Under the pieces are notes generated by a model, which worked only from the letters and a program-made list of their open reading frames with translations, searched no databases and was not told where the DNA came from. A stretch of 12,606 nucleotides of DNA from Desulfobacterales bacterium (GTDB taxonomy: Bacteria; Desulfobacterota; Desulfobacteria; Desulfobacterales; C00003060), in contig CP070769.1 in assembly GCA_020347085.1 (NCBI GenBank), positions 1,899,204 to 1,911,809 on the forward strand. Reading direction: 5' to 3'. Shown here one piece after another: positions 1 through 6,866 of this stretch. A program made the position numbers and the translations under genes. Numbering within the stretch: position 1 is the stretch's first letter; each line of letters starts with the position of its first letter.

Positions 1-1
1 G

Positions 2-307
2 CCTATCGACGCTATCTTCAAGGCGATTGACAAGGTTGTGGGAGCTTATCACAAACTTGAAGACTTTCAGGTCAAGGCCGTGACCGAAACCAAGGAGGCA
101 ATGGGTGTGGCCACGGTGCGGGTCTCTCGCGAGGGTTTTCGTACCTTGGGCCGGGGATCCAGCACAGACATCCTCAAGGCAAGTGCCAAGGCTTACGTGC
201 AAGCCATCAATCGGCTCTATTGGTTGATACAGCGTGATTCTGAAGCTCGCCAATCGGGCAACGATGTTTCGTCTCCAGACAGGTCTTCCACACCTGCTAC
301 CGCATGA
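2..307 (+). CDS. leuA: 2-isopropylmalate synthase, C-terminal end (5' truncated)
   Basis: This is the last 101 codons of a gene that begins before the window. The visible part matches the C-terminal allosteric (leucine-binding, dimerisation) domain of LeuA. It opens with PIDAIFKAIDKVVG, continues with a strand reading FQVKAVTETKEAMGVATV, and ends with the hallmark GRGSSTDILKASAKAYVQAI followed by NRL. LeuA condenses acetyl-CoA with 2-oxoisovalerate in the cytoplasm, the first committed step of leucine synthesis, and this domain carries leucine feedback inhibition. The TIM-barrel catalytic part lies off the left edge. A GTG at 38 is internal, because the reading frame is open and homologous upstream of it. 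A hydrophilic tail of about 20 residues after the conserved helix is not conserved. The terminator hairpin that follows suggests leuA ends its own transcription unit, separate from the envelope locus. Confidence 0.9.
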   Translation, partial: PIDAIFKAIDKVVGAYHKLEDFQVKAVTETKEAMGVATVRVSREGFRTLGRGSSTDILKASAKAYVQAINRLYWLIQRDSEARQSGNDVSSPDRSSTPATA

Positions 308-313
308 CATCGA

Positions 314-352
314 GCCAAGAGGGGCTTTCATACATGTGAGGCCCCTTTTGGC
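314..352 (+). terminator. intrinsic terminator after leuA
   Basis: GCCAAGAGGGGC (314-325) pairs with GCCCCTTTTGGC (341-352), giving a 12-bp stem with one G-U pair and a 15-base loop. It starts 7 bases after the leuA stop. The T run is inside the 3' arm rather than after it, so the hairpin may work in either direction. The very stable GC core and its position make a terminator the best reading. Confidence 0.65.
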
Positions 353-630
353 GGCCTTCCTTCAGTCCCATTTTGCAATTGATAAATTCCATGAATCAGG
401 GTATATGGGCCGGGTGCAGGGTCCTCGAGAAGCCCCATTAGAATGTGACCAATTTCACACACACCAAGTGATCTGGTTCATTGATGAAGGCTTAGTAGGG
501 ATCATGATTGAGCTGACCCGCGTAGACTGGCACCCACCAATTTTTTGGCATTTTCGGTAAATCCTGCTGGAGTGAGCGTTCTAAATAGGGATAGGCAGCT
601 GAGACATAATTCCCTGTGACGGACTTTACT
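353..630 (+). other. intergenic stretch ahead of the envelope locus
   Basis: About 280 bases between the leuA terminator and the first envelope gene show no convincing coding sequence. Short open frames here have no plausible domain, and one would overlap the leuA end. The stretch holds one sigma70-like promoter candidate (379-407). If that promoter is used, the transcript has a 5' leader of roughly 200 bases. No tRNA, riboswitch or clear hairpin series was recognised in it. Confidence 0.5.
379..407 (+). promoter_or_regulatory. candidate sigma70 promoter for the envelope locus
   Basis: TTGATA (379-384, five of six matches to TTGACA) and TATATG (402-407, four of six to TATAAT) are separated by exactly 17 bases. 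It is the best-spaced pair I found between the leuA terminator and the first envelope gene. The assignment rests on sequence resemblance only, in AT-rich DNA. Confidence 0.35.
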
Positions 631-2631
631 ATGAGAAGTCTTGCATTTTGCACCTTGCACTTTGTACTTTGCAGTATCATATTTGTGGGATGTGCTACAG
701 GAGGGAAAAAAGAGGCTGCAATCACTCCTGGGGTTCAGACCTCCTTCAAGGGAACCTTTCAAATTGACCCATATCTAAAGACCCATATGCCCAGGACCGT
801 GGCTGTCCTTCCTTTCGTGGATCAGTCGAGGGGTAAGGAAGGAATCGAGGCGGTTTGTAGGGCATTTTATAACCATTTTAGCGCCCTTCCATACACCGAT
901 ATAGAGCTTTATCGCGTAGACCGTCTCCTCCAGAAGGCTGGACTCACCGATCCTGAACCCATCACCAATACCCCGCCGCAGAAACAGGGAGAGGTTCTGA
1001 AAGCAGACGCCGTTATTTTTGGTGATGTCTCAAATTTCGACAAGTTTTACGGTGTGGTTTATTCACAGGTGGCCGTCGGGGCAGAGATCAAGATGTTTGA
1101 GACTCAGAGCGGGCACTTCCTGTGGAGCGGCCAGCATGTGGCCAGGAAGCACGAAGGTGGAATCTCGACATCCCTCGTGGGCATTGTTGCCACCATTGTT
1201 TCCACAGCCATGAATGTGCGGAACATTCAGCTCCTCAGGGCCTGCGACGATCTGTTCCGAGACATGGTAAAAACAATTCCTGTGCCCACGATAGCGGAGG
1301 CCATGCGGCCTCCCATAATAAATCTTCTCACCCAGGACACCAAAGGCAATCCTCAGAAGGCCGGAGATGAGATCAAGGTGGTTATCAAAGGCGATCCCGG
1401 CATGCAGGCGAGCTTTGACATAGGGACTTTTAAGAAGGGAATCGACATGGCTGAGGTGGAACCGGGTGGCTACCTCGGTACTTACAGGGTAGTTCCTGGA
1501 GACAACGTAACTGACGCCATTGTCACGGGATATCTTTCCGATGATTCGGGAAACATGGCAAGGTGGATGGATCCCGTGGGTATCGTGACGATCGATACCA
1601 CGCCTCCGGAAAGCCCTCGGGAGCTGAGAACGCAAGGCTATGACCGCTTAATCGTCCTGGAGTGGGCTAAGAATTCTAAAGCGGATCTTGCAGGCCACCA
1701 TATTTACAGGAGTAATACGCCGCTCACGGGATTTGATGTCATAGGCGGCACAGAGTTCAGGCGCTATAAAGATGACAGCGTCTCCAACCTGCAGAACTAT
1801 TACTTCAAAATATCGGCTGTGGATCGCGCGGGCAATGAAAGCAAAACGACCGATGCCGTGATGGGCATGTCCATTGCCCCTGGTCCCACGCCCTTATCGG
1901 GGCTGCTCATGCAGGATACGACCTGGTACGCGGGGGCAAGCCCGTATGTGCTTGAAGGACCTGTGACAATTGGAGACAAGGCCGCTTTGACCATCGAGCC
2001 GGGAACGACGATTCAATTCAGCGGTAGTGGGCTTCGCGTAGAGGGCCGTTTCTTTGCTTGCGGCAATGAAGCACGCCTCATTATTTTTGAAGGTGAGGAT
2101 CACAAGCCCTGGGAGGGAATATCCTTTCATAATGTCAAGGCTAAGAAGAGCCTGATGCAGTTCTGCACGGTCCGCGACGCAAACGTGGGCATCACGTGCC
2201 AATCATCTGCACCGCTCATCAGGGATTGCGAATTGGTAGGTAACATAGACGGCATCAGAATAATGGGTGTATTTTCAGAACCTGAGATAGTAAATAATAC
2301 AATCCACAAGAATACCGGCGACGGGCTGGTGGTGCGGGAAGGGGCAAAACCCACGATTCTGGGCAATAACATCCGGGAAAACAACAAAGGAGGAGCATTG
2401 TTTGAAAGTGCCAAACCGGTGGTCGTCCATAATACTGTCGTTCAAAATGCCGTGTGGGGCGTCCGCGTTGTGAGGGGTGACCCCGTGATTAAGGAAAACA
2501 ACATCCTTGATAATGAACCCTATAACATGGTGGGCACGACGTCTGGTGAGCCTCTTTGCGCATGGCACAACTGGTTACGTGAACCGTATACCGGAAGATG
2601 TCACGAATCGCAGGTAATGGATAACCAATGA
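631..2631 (+). CDS. large lipoprotein: GNA1162/DUF799-like domain, FN3, beta-helix
   Basis: This 666-residue exported lipoprotein starts with a short signal peptide whose lipobox FVGC places the lipidated cysteine at residue 21. Residues about 52-225 look like the DUF799/GNA1162 type of alpha/beta domain, related in fold to CsgG and the TolB N-domain: MPRTVAVLPFVDQS, then ADAVIFGDVSNFDKFYG, then AEIKMFETQSGHFLWSG. Residues about 235-325 look like an Ig-like strand domain. Residues 324-410 are an FN3 domain (TTPPESPRELRTQGYDRLIV through YYFKISAVDRAGNES). Residues about 430-640 form a right-handed parallel beta-helix of NosD/PbH1 type with repeated N-N turns such as EIVNNTIHKN and TILGNNIREN. 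I prefer ATG 631 because it gives a normal-length signal peptide; GTG 616 would add five residues. No strong ribosome site precedes either start. The stop overlaps the next start (ATGA), so the two genes are translationally coupled. It is probably an outer-membrane-anchored scaffold; the ligand is unknown. Confidence 0.85.
   Translation: MRSLAFCTLHFVLCSIIFVGCATGGKKEAAITPGVQTSFKGTFQIDPYLKTHMPRTVAVLPFVDQSRGKEGIEAVCRAFYNHFSALPYTDIELYRVDRLLQKAGLTDPEPITNTPPQKQGEVLKADAVIFGDVSNFDKFYGVVYSQVAVGAEIKMFETQSGHFLWSGQHVARKHEGGISTSLVGIVATIVSTAMNVRNIQLLRACDDLFRDMVKTIPVPTIAEAMRPPIINLLTQDTKGNPQKAGDEIKVVIKGDPGMQASFDIGTFKKGIDMAEVEPGGYLGTYRVVPGDNVTDAIVTGYLSDDSGNMARWMDPVGIVTIDTTPPESPRELRTQGYDRLIVLEWAKNSKADLAGHHIYRSNTPLTGFDVIGGTEFRRYKDDSVSNLQNYYFKISAVDRAGNESKTTDAVMGMSIAPGPTPLSGLLMQDTTWYAGASPYVLEGPVTIGDKAALTIEPGTTIQFSGSGLRVEGRFFACGNEARLIIFEGEDHKPWEGISFHNVKAKKSLMQFCTVRDANVGITCQSSAPLIRDCELVGNIDGIRIMGVFSEPEIVNNTIHKNTGDGLVVREGAKPTILGNNIRENNKGGALFESAKPVVVHNTVVQNAVWGVRVVRGDPVIKENNILDNEPYNMVGTTSGEPLCAWHNWLREPYTGRCHESQVMDNQ
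641..675 (+). repeat. five tandem 7-base units inside the signal-peptide codons
   Basis: TTGCATT, TTGCACC, TTGCACT, TTGTACT and TTGCAGT follow each other without a gap. They encode the hydrophobic core LAFCTLHFVLCS of the lipoprotein signal peptide. The unit length is the same as in the arrays found in the downstream intergenic gaps. Confidence 0.8.
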
Positions 2632-3758
2632 TGGATAGACGGCGTTTCTTGAAATGGGTGGGCAAGGGAATACTCAGCTCCTCAGGGGTTTGGCTTGGCA
2701 CGAGAAGCATAGCATGGGGGAAGTCAGCCTTTGACTATGCCTTAGAAGGACAGGACCTGATTGCAGCCAAACGTTTTGCTGAGGCCCGTGATGTGCTGAT
2801 GGAAGCTGTGCGGTTGGACCCGACGAGCGATTGGGCCCACGGCCTTCTAGGACGTGCATACCACGGTCTTAACCAAAATGCCGAGGCGGTTGAAGCCTTT
2901 AGGAAAGCAGTGCGGCTCAACCCAGCCGACACCTATTCCCGTATGATGATTGAGATTATAACCCAAAAACCAATAAACAAGCTAAAGAAACCCCCGCAAC
3001 CTCTTAGCCCTTTGGAGAAGAAGGCGAAGGCTGAAGAAGAAGCCATGCTTGGCAACCTTAGCTCTGAGGGTGGCCTCACCTACCAGGTCAAGCGCGTCGT
3101 GATTGACCCCGGTCACGGGGGGTTTGATTCGGGGGCCGTGGGACCAACTGGTCTTAAGGAAAAGGACGTAGCCCTTGATCTCGCCCAACGTGTGAACCAA
3201 GAAATCGCTAAAACAGGGAAGATCAAATCCTTCTTGACGCGTACTGATGACTACTATATCCCTCTCAGTGATCGAACGGTCATTGCCAACCAATACCAAG
3301 CCGATCTTTTTGTCAGCATCCATATCAATGCCAATGAAAACCGTAAGGCACAGGGCTGCGAGACATACTTCTGTTCGGAGACTGCCTCTAGCAAGGAAGC
3401 AGCCCGGGTTGCAGCCTTTGAGAATGCAGTGCTTCAATACGACGAACCGTTCAAAAAAAGGCCTGGCTACATAGACATTGAGCAAATCCTTTTTCACTTT
3501 GAGCGAAGGCTTTATTGGAAGGAAAGCGGCAAGTTTGCCGGGACCTTTCAGAACCATTTTCAACAAGCACTGCCTTTCAAGAGCCGAGGGGTTCATTCGG
3601 CCAACTTTTTTGTGCTTCGACGCGCAAAGATGCCATCGATTTTACTTGAAACGGGGTTCATTTCGAATCACGCCGAAGAATCAGAACTAAAAAAGGTATC
3701 CGTTCGGGATAAAATCGCTGCTGCGGTGGTAAGAGGCATATTTCATGGACGTGCATAA
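2628..3758 (+). CDS. N-acetylmuramoyl-L-alanine amidase with Tat signal and TPRs
   Basis: The protein of 376 residues cuts the amide bond between N-acetylmuramic acid and the stem peptide of peptidoglycan in the periplasm. The N-terminus MMDRRRFLKW is a twin-arginine motif (R4-R5-R-F-L-K), followed by a hydrophobic stretch to about residue 31, so it should be exported folded by Tat, as E. coli AmiA and AmiC are. Two TPR units cover about 34-101, then a charged, proline-containing linker to about 152. The amidase_3 domain has all expected residues: H163 in DPGHGG, E178 in GLKEKDV and H232 in SIHINA as zinc ligands, and E341 in ILLETGFISN as catalytic acid. Residues about 265-320 form an insertion that may be the autoinhibitory segment seen in AmiB/AmiC-type enzymes; that is inference. 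The start overlaps the previous stop, and a second ATG lies at 2631. The end overlaps the following TPR gene by 14 bases. Confidence 0.92.
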   Translation: MMDRRRFLKWVGKGILSSSGVWLGTRSIAWGKSAFDYALEGQDLIAAKRFAEARDVLMEAVRLDPTSDWAHGLLGRAYHGLNQNAEAVEAFRKAVRLNPADTYSRMMIEIITQKPINKLKKPPQPLSPLEKKAKAEEEAMLGNLSSEGGLTYQVKRVVIDPGHGGFDSGAVGPTGLKEKDVALDLAQRVNQEIAKTGKIKSFLTRTDDYYIPLSDRTVIANQYQADLFVSIHINANENRKAQGCETYFCSETASSKEAARVAAFENAVLQYDEPFKKRPGYIDIEQILFHFERRLYWKESGKFAGTFQNHFQQALPFKSRGVHSANFFVLRRAKMPSILLETGFISNHAEESELKKVSVRDKIAAAVVRGIFHGRA

Positions 3759-4533
3759 TCTTATCTTTCAGGGAGCAGATTACCATTACAAGGGAAAGCT
3801 TGACGAGGCCATTTCGAAGTTCCAAGCAGCGGTCAAAATGGACCCCCAAAATGAGTATGCACACAACCAGCTTGGCATCCTCTACGCCAAGAAAGAACGC
3901 TTTGACGCGGCTTTGAGCGAGTTCCTGAAAGTGACCCAGATCGATGAACGGAACACCTATGCTCTGTTGTGGCTAGGGATCCTCTATATGAAACAAGGCA
4001 ACCTTGACCAAGGCTTTGCAAGATTTCAAAGAATTATTGAAATCGATCCGACAAATGCGGATGCCTATTATTTCATGGGAGCCATCTACAATTTCAGACA
4101 CAATACTGCCAGGGGAATCGATTACTTGAAGAAAGCCAGGGATGCTGACTCCGACGAACCAGACACCCATTACCGACTGGCCCAGGCGTTTCACAACTTA
4201 GACATGACCGCCAATGCGCACTTAGAGTATCAACGCAGCCTGGTCTTGAAGCCGTCCTACACGAAAGCTATCAACGGCATTGGGTGGATCTATTACAATC
4301 GAGGAGACCGGAGTGCTGCCATCGCCGAATGGAAAAAGATCCTCAAGATCAATCCGAAAGATCGGGACGCCATCTTTAATCTGGCTAAGGCTTACAATGA
4401 CTTGGCCTGGGAGGCTAAAGAGAGGGGCCAGACCAAGGAGGCTATTTCGTACTGGAAAAAGACGCTTGGCGTGGATCCCAAAAACAAAGCAGCCCTATCC
4501 TATCTCAAGAAGTACTTGGGTCGTGAACCGTGA
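3745..4533 (+). CDS. TPR-repeat protein without signal peptide
   Basis: This 262-residue protein consists almost wholly of about seven TPR units of 34 residues, starting near residues 3, 37, 71, 105, 139, 173 and 207. Typical pieces are KLDEAISKFQAAVKMDPQN and GDRSAAIAEWKKILKINPKD. The last unit carries a short insertion (AWEAKERGQT). TPR arrays bind partner proteins; no catalytic site is visible. Start ATG 3745 lies inside the amidase gene, 8 bases after AAGAGG (3731-3736). The frame is closed by a stop 13-15 bases upstream of the start codon, so neither a fusion to the amidase nor an earlier start is possible. Unlike the other six proteins of the locus it has no signal peptide, so it probably stays in the cytoplasm, perhaps as an adaptor for export or assembly. 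The partner is unknown. Confidence 0.85.
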   Translation: MDVHNLIFQGADYHYKGKLDEAISKFQAAVKMDPQNEYAHNQLGILYAKKERFDAALSEFLKVTQIDERNTYALLWLGILYMKQGNLDQGFARFQRIIEIDPTNADAYYFMGAIYNFRHNTARGIDYLKKARDADSDEPDTHYRLAQAFHNLDMTANAHLEYQRSLVLKPSYTKAINGIGWIYYNRGDRSAAIAEWKKILKINPKDRDAIFNLAKAYNDLAWEAKERGQTKEAISYWKKTLGVDPKNKAALSYLKKYLGREP

Positions 4534-4567
4534 ATCGGACACGAAGTGAAGTGCGCGCCAAATCATA

Positions 4568-4602
4568 AACCGAATTTCGATTTTCGAATAAGGAATAACG
4601 AA
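4568..4602 (+). repeat. 7-base tandem array upstream of the LPP20-type gene
   Basis: AACCGAA, TTTCGAT, TTTCGAA, TAAGGAA and TAACGAA are five contiguous 7-base units. The next seven bases, AAGGAGG (4603-4609), are the ribosome site, in the same phase. The preceding seven-base word AATCATA resembles CATCATA in the next gap, so the two gaps look like diverged copies of one element. Confidence 0.7.
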
Positions 4603-4614
4603 AAGGAGGGCCTT

Positions 4615-5532
4615 ATGAAAAAAGGAAAATTGGTCGTTATTGCTGTCGTTGGACTTATGCTTGTTTTTCCAGCAACGGAAGGTTTTCTGGCAGAATGGCA
4701 CGAGGTTGTTCAAAACGTTGGCACCTACGGAAGCATTAACTGGTCCGAGGGGATTATAACTTCTGTGGGGATTGGATCACCGCCTGAAAAGTATTACGGA
4801 AAGCCACAGGCCCGTCCCATGGCCCTCAGGGCAGCTCAGCTTGATGCTTACCGCAATCTGCTGGAGGTTATCAAGGGGGTAAGAATCAACTCAGTGACTG
4901 TAGTAGAAGACTCCATGGTTGCCAGCGACGTGATCCGGTCACAGGTAGACGGGATGGTTAAAGGGGCCCACGCCATCAAGAAGGAATATCTTTCAGACGG
5001 GACGGTGGAGGTGACCGTGGCTATGAGCCTTCGTGGCGGGTTTGCCCAGCTCATCCTCCCCCAGGATATTAAACAGGTACCAGAGATCAAGACGATTGCT
5101 CCAGCGCCTCCTGCACACCCAGGGGAAGAAACGGTTGGGGGGGCAGCGGTGCCCGCGCCGCCGCAACCCACGATCCCGACCCCTGCACCAGCCATCTACA
5201 CGGGACTCGTGGTGGATGCTCGCGGTTTAGGCGCCCGTCCGGCTATGTCTCCCAAGATTCTTGACGAGAGAGGGCAGGAGGTCTACGGTTCGGCCTATGT
5301 GAGCCGGGAATTCGCTGTTCAGCAGGGAATGGCTGGATATGCAAAAGATCTAACGGCGTCCCAAACCAATCCTCGGGTGACCAATCAGCCGTTGACCGTC
5401 AAGGGTCTGAAGACAGAAGGGCCGGGCGGGGCCGATTTGGTCATCAGCAATGCGGATGCAGATACTATTCGAGGTGCATCCGAGAACTTGTCCTTCTTGA
5501 GGAAGTGCCGCGTCATGATTGTTGTGGACTGA
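4615..5532 (+). CDS. exported LPP20-domain protein with proline-rich linker
   Basis: The 305-residue protein begins with MKKGKLVVIAVVGLMLVFPA, a classic Sec signal with cleavage likely near residue 26. No lipobox cysteine is present, so it is probably soluble or otherwise anchored. Residues about 45-150 match the LPP20 type: GIITSVGIGSPP, then ALRAAQLDAYRNLLEVIKGV, then a long amphipathic segment and DGTVEVTVAMSLRG. LPP20 proteins include FlgP, the subunit of the outer-membrane disc around Vibrio and Campylobacter flagella. A proline/alanine linker spans 155-195. The C-terminal domain (196-305) starts YTGLVVDARGLGARPAMSPK and has no assigned function. ATG 4615 is fixed by the strong AAGGAGG 5 bases upstream. 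A GTG at 4546 would place charged, non-conserved residues before the signal peptide and is rejected. An assembly role in the periplasm or outer membrane is likely but unproven. Confidence 0.85.
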   Translation: MKKGKLVVIAVVGLMLVFPATEGFLAEWHEVVQNVGTYGSINWSEGIITSVGIGSPPEKYYGKPQARPMALRAAQLDAYRNLLEVIKGVRINSVTVVEDSMVASDVIRSQVDGMVKGAHAIKKEYLSDGTVEVTVAMSLRGGFAQLILPQDIKQVPEIKTIAPAPPAHPGEETVGGAAVPAPPQPTIPTPAPAIYTGLVVDARGLGARPAMSPKILDERGQEVYGSAYVSREFAVQQGMAGYAKDLTASQTNPRVTNQPLTVKGLKTEGPGGADLVISNADADTIRGASENLSFLRKCRVMIVVD

Positions 5533-5558
5533 GCAGGCATCATACAACGTGAGCCGTA

Positions 5559-5586
5559 CTTCGAATAACGATTTTCTGACAACGAA
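5559..5586 (+). repeat. 7-base tandem array upstream of the SLH lipoprotein gene
   Basis: CTTCGAA, TAACGAT, TTTCTGA and CAACGAA are four contiguous 7-base units, followed by TCAGGGG and GTGTAGG in the same phase and then the start region. The words TTCGAA, TAACGA and TTT-rich spacers recur from the array at 4568-4602. This gap also shares ATCATA with that one, at 5539-5544. Confidence 0.6.
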
Positions 5587-5602
5587 TCAGGGGGTGTAGG
5601 TT

Positions 5603-6775
5603 ATGATAAAGACCAAGAGTAAAGCGATAGTCGTAATACTAACCGGGGTTTGGCTGGCCGCCATTTTTTCCCAGGGATGTGCTCCTAAAGTCCGCGCCCC
5701 AGAAAGTCTCCTGGATACGCCCGAACATCACGTACAGAGTGGGATGAAACTTCTCAAGTTGGGTAAATACGATGATGCCATGCGTGAATTTGAATTGGCC
5801 AAGGGGCTAGACCCGAAGTTTTCAGGGGCTTACGTAGGCTCTGGATTGGTCCTTGCACACAAGGGTGAATTCCAAGAGGGAATTGAGGATATGGACAAGG
5901 CCGTTGACCTAGCCGAAACCAAGGAAGAAAAGGTCGATGCCAACGTGGGTCTGATAAGGCTATATCTGATGGGCAAGAAGCTAGCTCACAAGAAATGGCT
6001 TAAGAAGGCAAAGGGTGCCTATGAAGAGGCGATCGATATTTTACCTGAAGCTTCTGCCGCCCATTACTATATGGGGGAATGCTACAAAGAGGCCTTGGAC
6101 TTTGAGAATGCAAGCCAACTTTTGAAAGTGGTCCTGGATATCAATGACGGCTTCGTGGTTGAGGCGAATGATGCATGGAAGCTGATCCAGAGGATACAAA
6201 GAGCAGCACCGGGCACCATGATTGGCAAGAAGATTGCCCTGGTGGATCAGATCACCCGTGCAGATATTGCAGCGCTTTTTATCCAAGAACTCAAGATAGA
6301 TGAGATCTTCGCAATAAAGAAGGTGTTTGACACGCGTTTTAAAAGCCCGGAGAAGCCGTTTGTAACGGAACAGTTAGCCAAGACGTCACCGGCGCTCGAC
6401 ATTGCAGACCACGTGTTAAGAACAGATGTCGAAGCTGTAATGGAGCTGGGTATTAAAGGGCTGGAGCCATATCCGGATCACACCTTTAAGCCCGACGAGA
6501 AGATTGCCCGGGCCGAGTATGCTATGATGATCGAGGACATCCTGATCAAGGTAACGGGAGACCAAGAAATTGCCACCAGGTTCATAGGCAGCCCATCGCC
6601 TTTTCCGGATTTAAGGAGTGATCTTCCTTACTATAATGCTGTGATGGTCAGCACCACCCGAGGCATTATGGAAACCAAGGATATGACTACCGGCGAGTTT
6701 GACCCGATGGGCTCGGTTTCAGGGGCTGATGCCTTGCTTATCATACGCAAGCTGGGAGCTGCGATCAATCCGTAA
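5603..6775 (+). CDS. TPR and S-layer-homology (SLH) domain lipoprotein
   Basis: This 390-residue protein has a hydrophobic signal ending FSQGC, so lipidation at Cys26 is likely, although the residues before the cysteine (S, Q) fit the lipobox consensus poorly. TPR units follow at about 42-75 (GKYDDAMREFELAKGLDPKF), 76-105 and 133-185. The C-terminal part holds SLH-type segments: a partial one at about 213-231 (ITRADIAALFIQEL), a second at about 264-313 (PYPDHTFKPDEKIARAEYAM) and a third at about 333-385 (PFPDLRSDLPYYNAVM). SLH domains bind cell-wall polymers or peptidoglycan, so the protein could tie the outer membrane to the wall or to another complex. It lies 70 bases after the LPP20-type gene on the same strand. 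The start ATG follows G-rich sequence (GGGGG, GTAGG) that serves as a ribosome site. Confidence 0.85.
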   Translation: MIKTKSKAIVVILTGVWLAAIFSQGCAPKVRAPESLLDTPEHHVQSGMKLLKLGKYDDAMREFELAKGLDPKFSGAYVGSGLVLAHKGEFQEGIEDMDKAVDLAETKEEKVDANVGLIRLYLMGKKLAHKKWLKKAKGAYEEAIDILPEASAAHYYMGECYKEALDFENASQLLKVVLDINDGFVVEANDAWKLIQRIQRAAPGTMIGKKIALVDQITRADIAALFIQELKIDEIFAIKKVFDTRFKSPEKPFVTEQLAKTSPALDIADHVLRTDVEAVMELGIKGLEPYPDHTFKPDEKIARAEYAMMIEDILIKVTGDQEIATRFIGSPSPFPDLRSDLPYYNAVMVSTTRGIMETKDMTTGEFDPMGSVSGADALLIIRKLGAAINP

Positions 6776-6793
6776 GACTGGCGATCACGAAGA

Positions 6794-6856
6794 GCATGGC
6801 GCAGAGTGCTAAGGGCAAAGAGTAGAAAATGCTTTGCCCGCTGCGCTTTGCGACGT
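6794..6856 (+). repeat. 7-base array with embedded inverted repeat
   Basis: Read from 6794, the units are GCATGGC, GCAGAGT, GCTAAGG, GCAAAGA, GTAGAAA, ATGCTTT, GCCCGCT, GCGCTTT and GCGACGT. The last part is roughly the reverse complement of the first. GGGCAAAG (6813-6820) and CTTTGCCC (6832-6839) pair perfectly over 8 bp with an 11-base loop. There is no T run after the hairpin, so it is not an obvious terminator. It fills most of the gap between the SLH and FlgT-like genes. Confidence 0.6.
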
Positions 6857-6866
6857 TTAATATCGG

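Noticed and set aside
234..560. Open frame across the leuA end and the following gap.
   Set aside because: It overlaps 74 bases of leuA and the terminator hairpin, and has no ribosome site or recognisable domain.
1063..1635. Minus-strand open frame of 190 codons inside the large lipoprotein gene.
   Set aside because: It is antisense to a gene with clear domains; the composition is that of a reverse-strand shadow.
2982..3596. Minus-strand open frame of 204 codons inside the amidase gene.
   Set aside because: It is the shadow of a gene whose catalytic residues are all present on the other strand.
4546..4614. GTG 4546 as start of the LPP20-type gene.
   Set aside because: It would put 23 non-conserved residues before a clear signal peptide; AAGGAGG fixes ATG 4615, and 4546-4614 is mostly heptamer array.
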